The translations under genes were made by a program, and so were the position numbers. The notes beneath the pieces are model-generated. The model worked only from the letters and a program-made list of their open reading frames with translations, was not told the origin of the DNA and searched no databases. 5,308 nt of DNA from the NCBI GenBank assembly GCA_021793055.1, contig JAJYTL010000239.1:1-5308 (forward strand), read 5' to 3'. This stretch comes from Pseudomonadota bacterium (lineage in GTDB: Bacteria > Pseudomonadota > Alphaproteobacteria > Ferrovibrionales > Ferrovibrionaceae). The stretch's first letter is position 1, and the number at the start of each line of letters is the position of its first letter. This document shows, piece after piece, positions 4,619-5,308 of the stretch.

Positions 4619-5308
4619 ATGAATCAGCAAAAGGAACCGACTGGCCGTGCACGAAGCGGGCTTGCGCGAGCTAAGCGCCTATCTGCTGCCAAACGGTCAG
4701 AGATTGCTTCACTAGCCGCCAAAGCTAGATGGGACGATAACCTTCCACGAGCGAGCCATGACGGACCGCTTATGATTGGAGATAGTGGTCTTGTCGCAGC
4801 AGTTCTTCCAGATGGAACAAGACTGCTTTCACAGGGAACATTCCTCCGAGCAATCGGTCGGTCACGATCACCGAAAGCCGGAACGGGTGGTCTATCCACT
4901 GTCGACGGAACCCCTTTCTTTTTGCAGTCAGAGCAGTTAAAGCCCTTTATTTCCAGCGAGTTAATACTGTCGACGCGCCCCGTGCTTTTCCGTCTGAAAT
5001 CTGGACAGAAAACAGTCGGCTATGACGCCAAGCTGCTCCCGATGGTGTGTGAGGTCTACTTAAGGTTTAGGGACGTCTGCTTAGCAAGCGACGCCAGAAA
5101 AGTCCCGCGTCAGTATGAGCATATCGTCGAACAGTGTGACTTGCTTATGCGCGCGTTGGCGACCGTAGGAATTATTGCTCTAGTCGACGAGGCTACCGGC
5201 TACCAAGAAGTTCGGGACCGCGATGCTCTACAACAAATTCTGGAGTTATATCTGCGACAAGAACTGGCGGCATGGGTAAAGCGATTTCCCGATGACTTCT
5301 ACAAAGAG
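4619..5308 (+). CDS. P63C-domain protein, N-terminal 230 residues (3' end outside the window)
   Basis: The frame is open to the last base, so the gene continues past the window. Residues 8-38 (TGRARSGLARAKRLSAAKRSEIA...AKARW) form the basic Ala/Lys/Arg-rich leader common in this family. Next comes PDGTRLLSQGTFLRAIGRS (64-82). The P63C domain itself is seen in KPFISSELILSTRPVLFR (108-125), YDAKLLPMVCEVYLRFRD (135-152), ATVGIIALVDEATGYQEVRD (181-200) and FPDDFYKE (223-230). P63C proteins have no established biochemical role and are frequent in phages and mobile elements. ATG 4619 is used because family-like sequence follows at once, but in-frame ATGs at 4607 and 4610, and further upstream at 4550, 4559 and 4574, are possible; none has a clear Shine-Dalgarno sequence. 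Base composition is far lower in GC than the neighbours, pointing to recent acquisition. The two palindromes upstream suggest repression, perhaps by its own product or a linked regulator. Confidence 0.85.
   Translation, partial: MNQQKEPTGRARSGLARAKRLSAAKRSEIASLAAKARWDDNLPRASHDGPLMIGDSGLVAAVLPDGTRLLSQGTFLRAIGRSRSPKAGTGGLSTVDGTPFFLQSEQLKPFISSELILSTRPVLFRLKSGQKTVGYDAKLLPMVCEVYLRFRDVCLASDARKVPRQYEHIVEQCDLLMRALATVGIIALVDEATGYQEVRDRDALQQILELYLRQELAAWVKRFPDDFYKE

Overview
The window reads as chromosomal DNA of a high-GC alphaproteobacterium; this is inferred from composition and protein style, and no marker gene is present to confirm it. It joins two kinds of DNA. Positions 1 to about 4500 are very GC-rich (a hand count of 1621-1680 gives 49 G+C of 60). 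From about 4500 to the end the composition drops (21 of 60 at 4541-4600, 29 of 60 at 4921-4980), and the gene there belongs to a family usually carried by phages and other mobile elements. No tRNA, rRNA, CRISPR array or complete insertion sequence is visible.

Layout. (1) The 3' half of boxB, encoding the epoxidase of aerobic benzoyl-CoA degradation, enters from the left edge and ends at 697. (2) After a gap with a possible terminator comes an amidase-signature hydrolase (852-2252, + strand). (3) Convergent to it, a two-gene minus-strand unit encodes two small exported proteins: a Tyr/Pro-rich secreted protein (3349-2960) and, 42 bases further on, a glycine-zipper lipoprotein with a polyproline tail (2917-2363). 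A hairpin region at 2273-2320 lies between the convergent ends. (4) After a 302-base gap without a gene, a minus-strand gene (4266-3652) encodes an N-terminal double 24-residue motif of the MshEN type, known for binding cyclic di-GMP. A signal-peptide-like hydrophobic segment follows, then a beta-rich domain resembling spore-coat-U/Csu pilin domains. (5) Directly upstream lies a decayed fragment with the N-terminus of an IS1-like transposase (minus, 4496-4272). (6) From 4619 to the right edge, + strand, runs the 5' part of a P63C-domain gene. Its promoter is bracketed by two identical spaced palindromes, CAAGCAT-N11-ATGCTTG.

How the parts work together. boxB and the amidase look like unrelated metabolic genes. 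The two small exported proteins probably form an operon acting at the cell envelope. The MshEN fusion would, if the domain reading is right, link cytoplasmic cyclic di-GMP to something outside the inner membrane. The P63C gene with its paired operators, the transposase remnant and the composition change together suggest the edge of an acquired island. The two most interesting items are the MshEN fusion and the operator-flanked P63C promoter.
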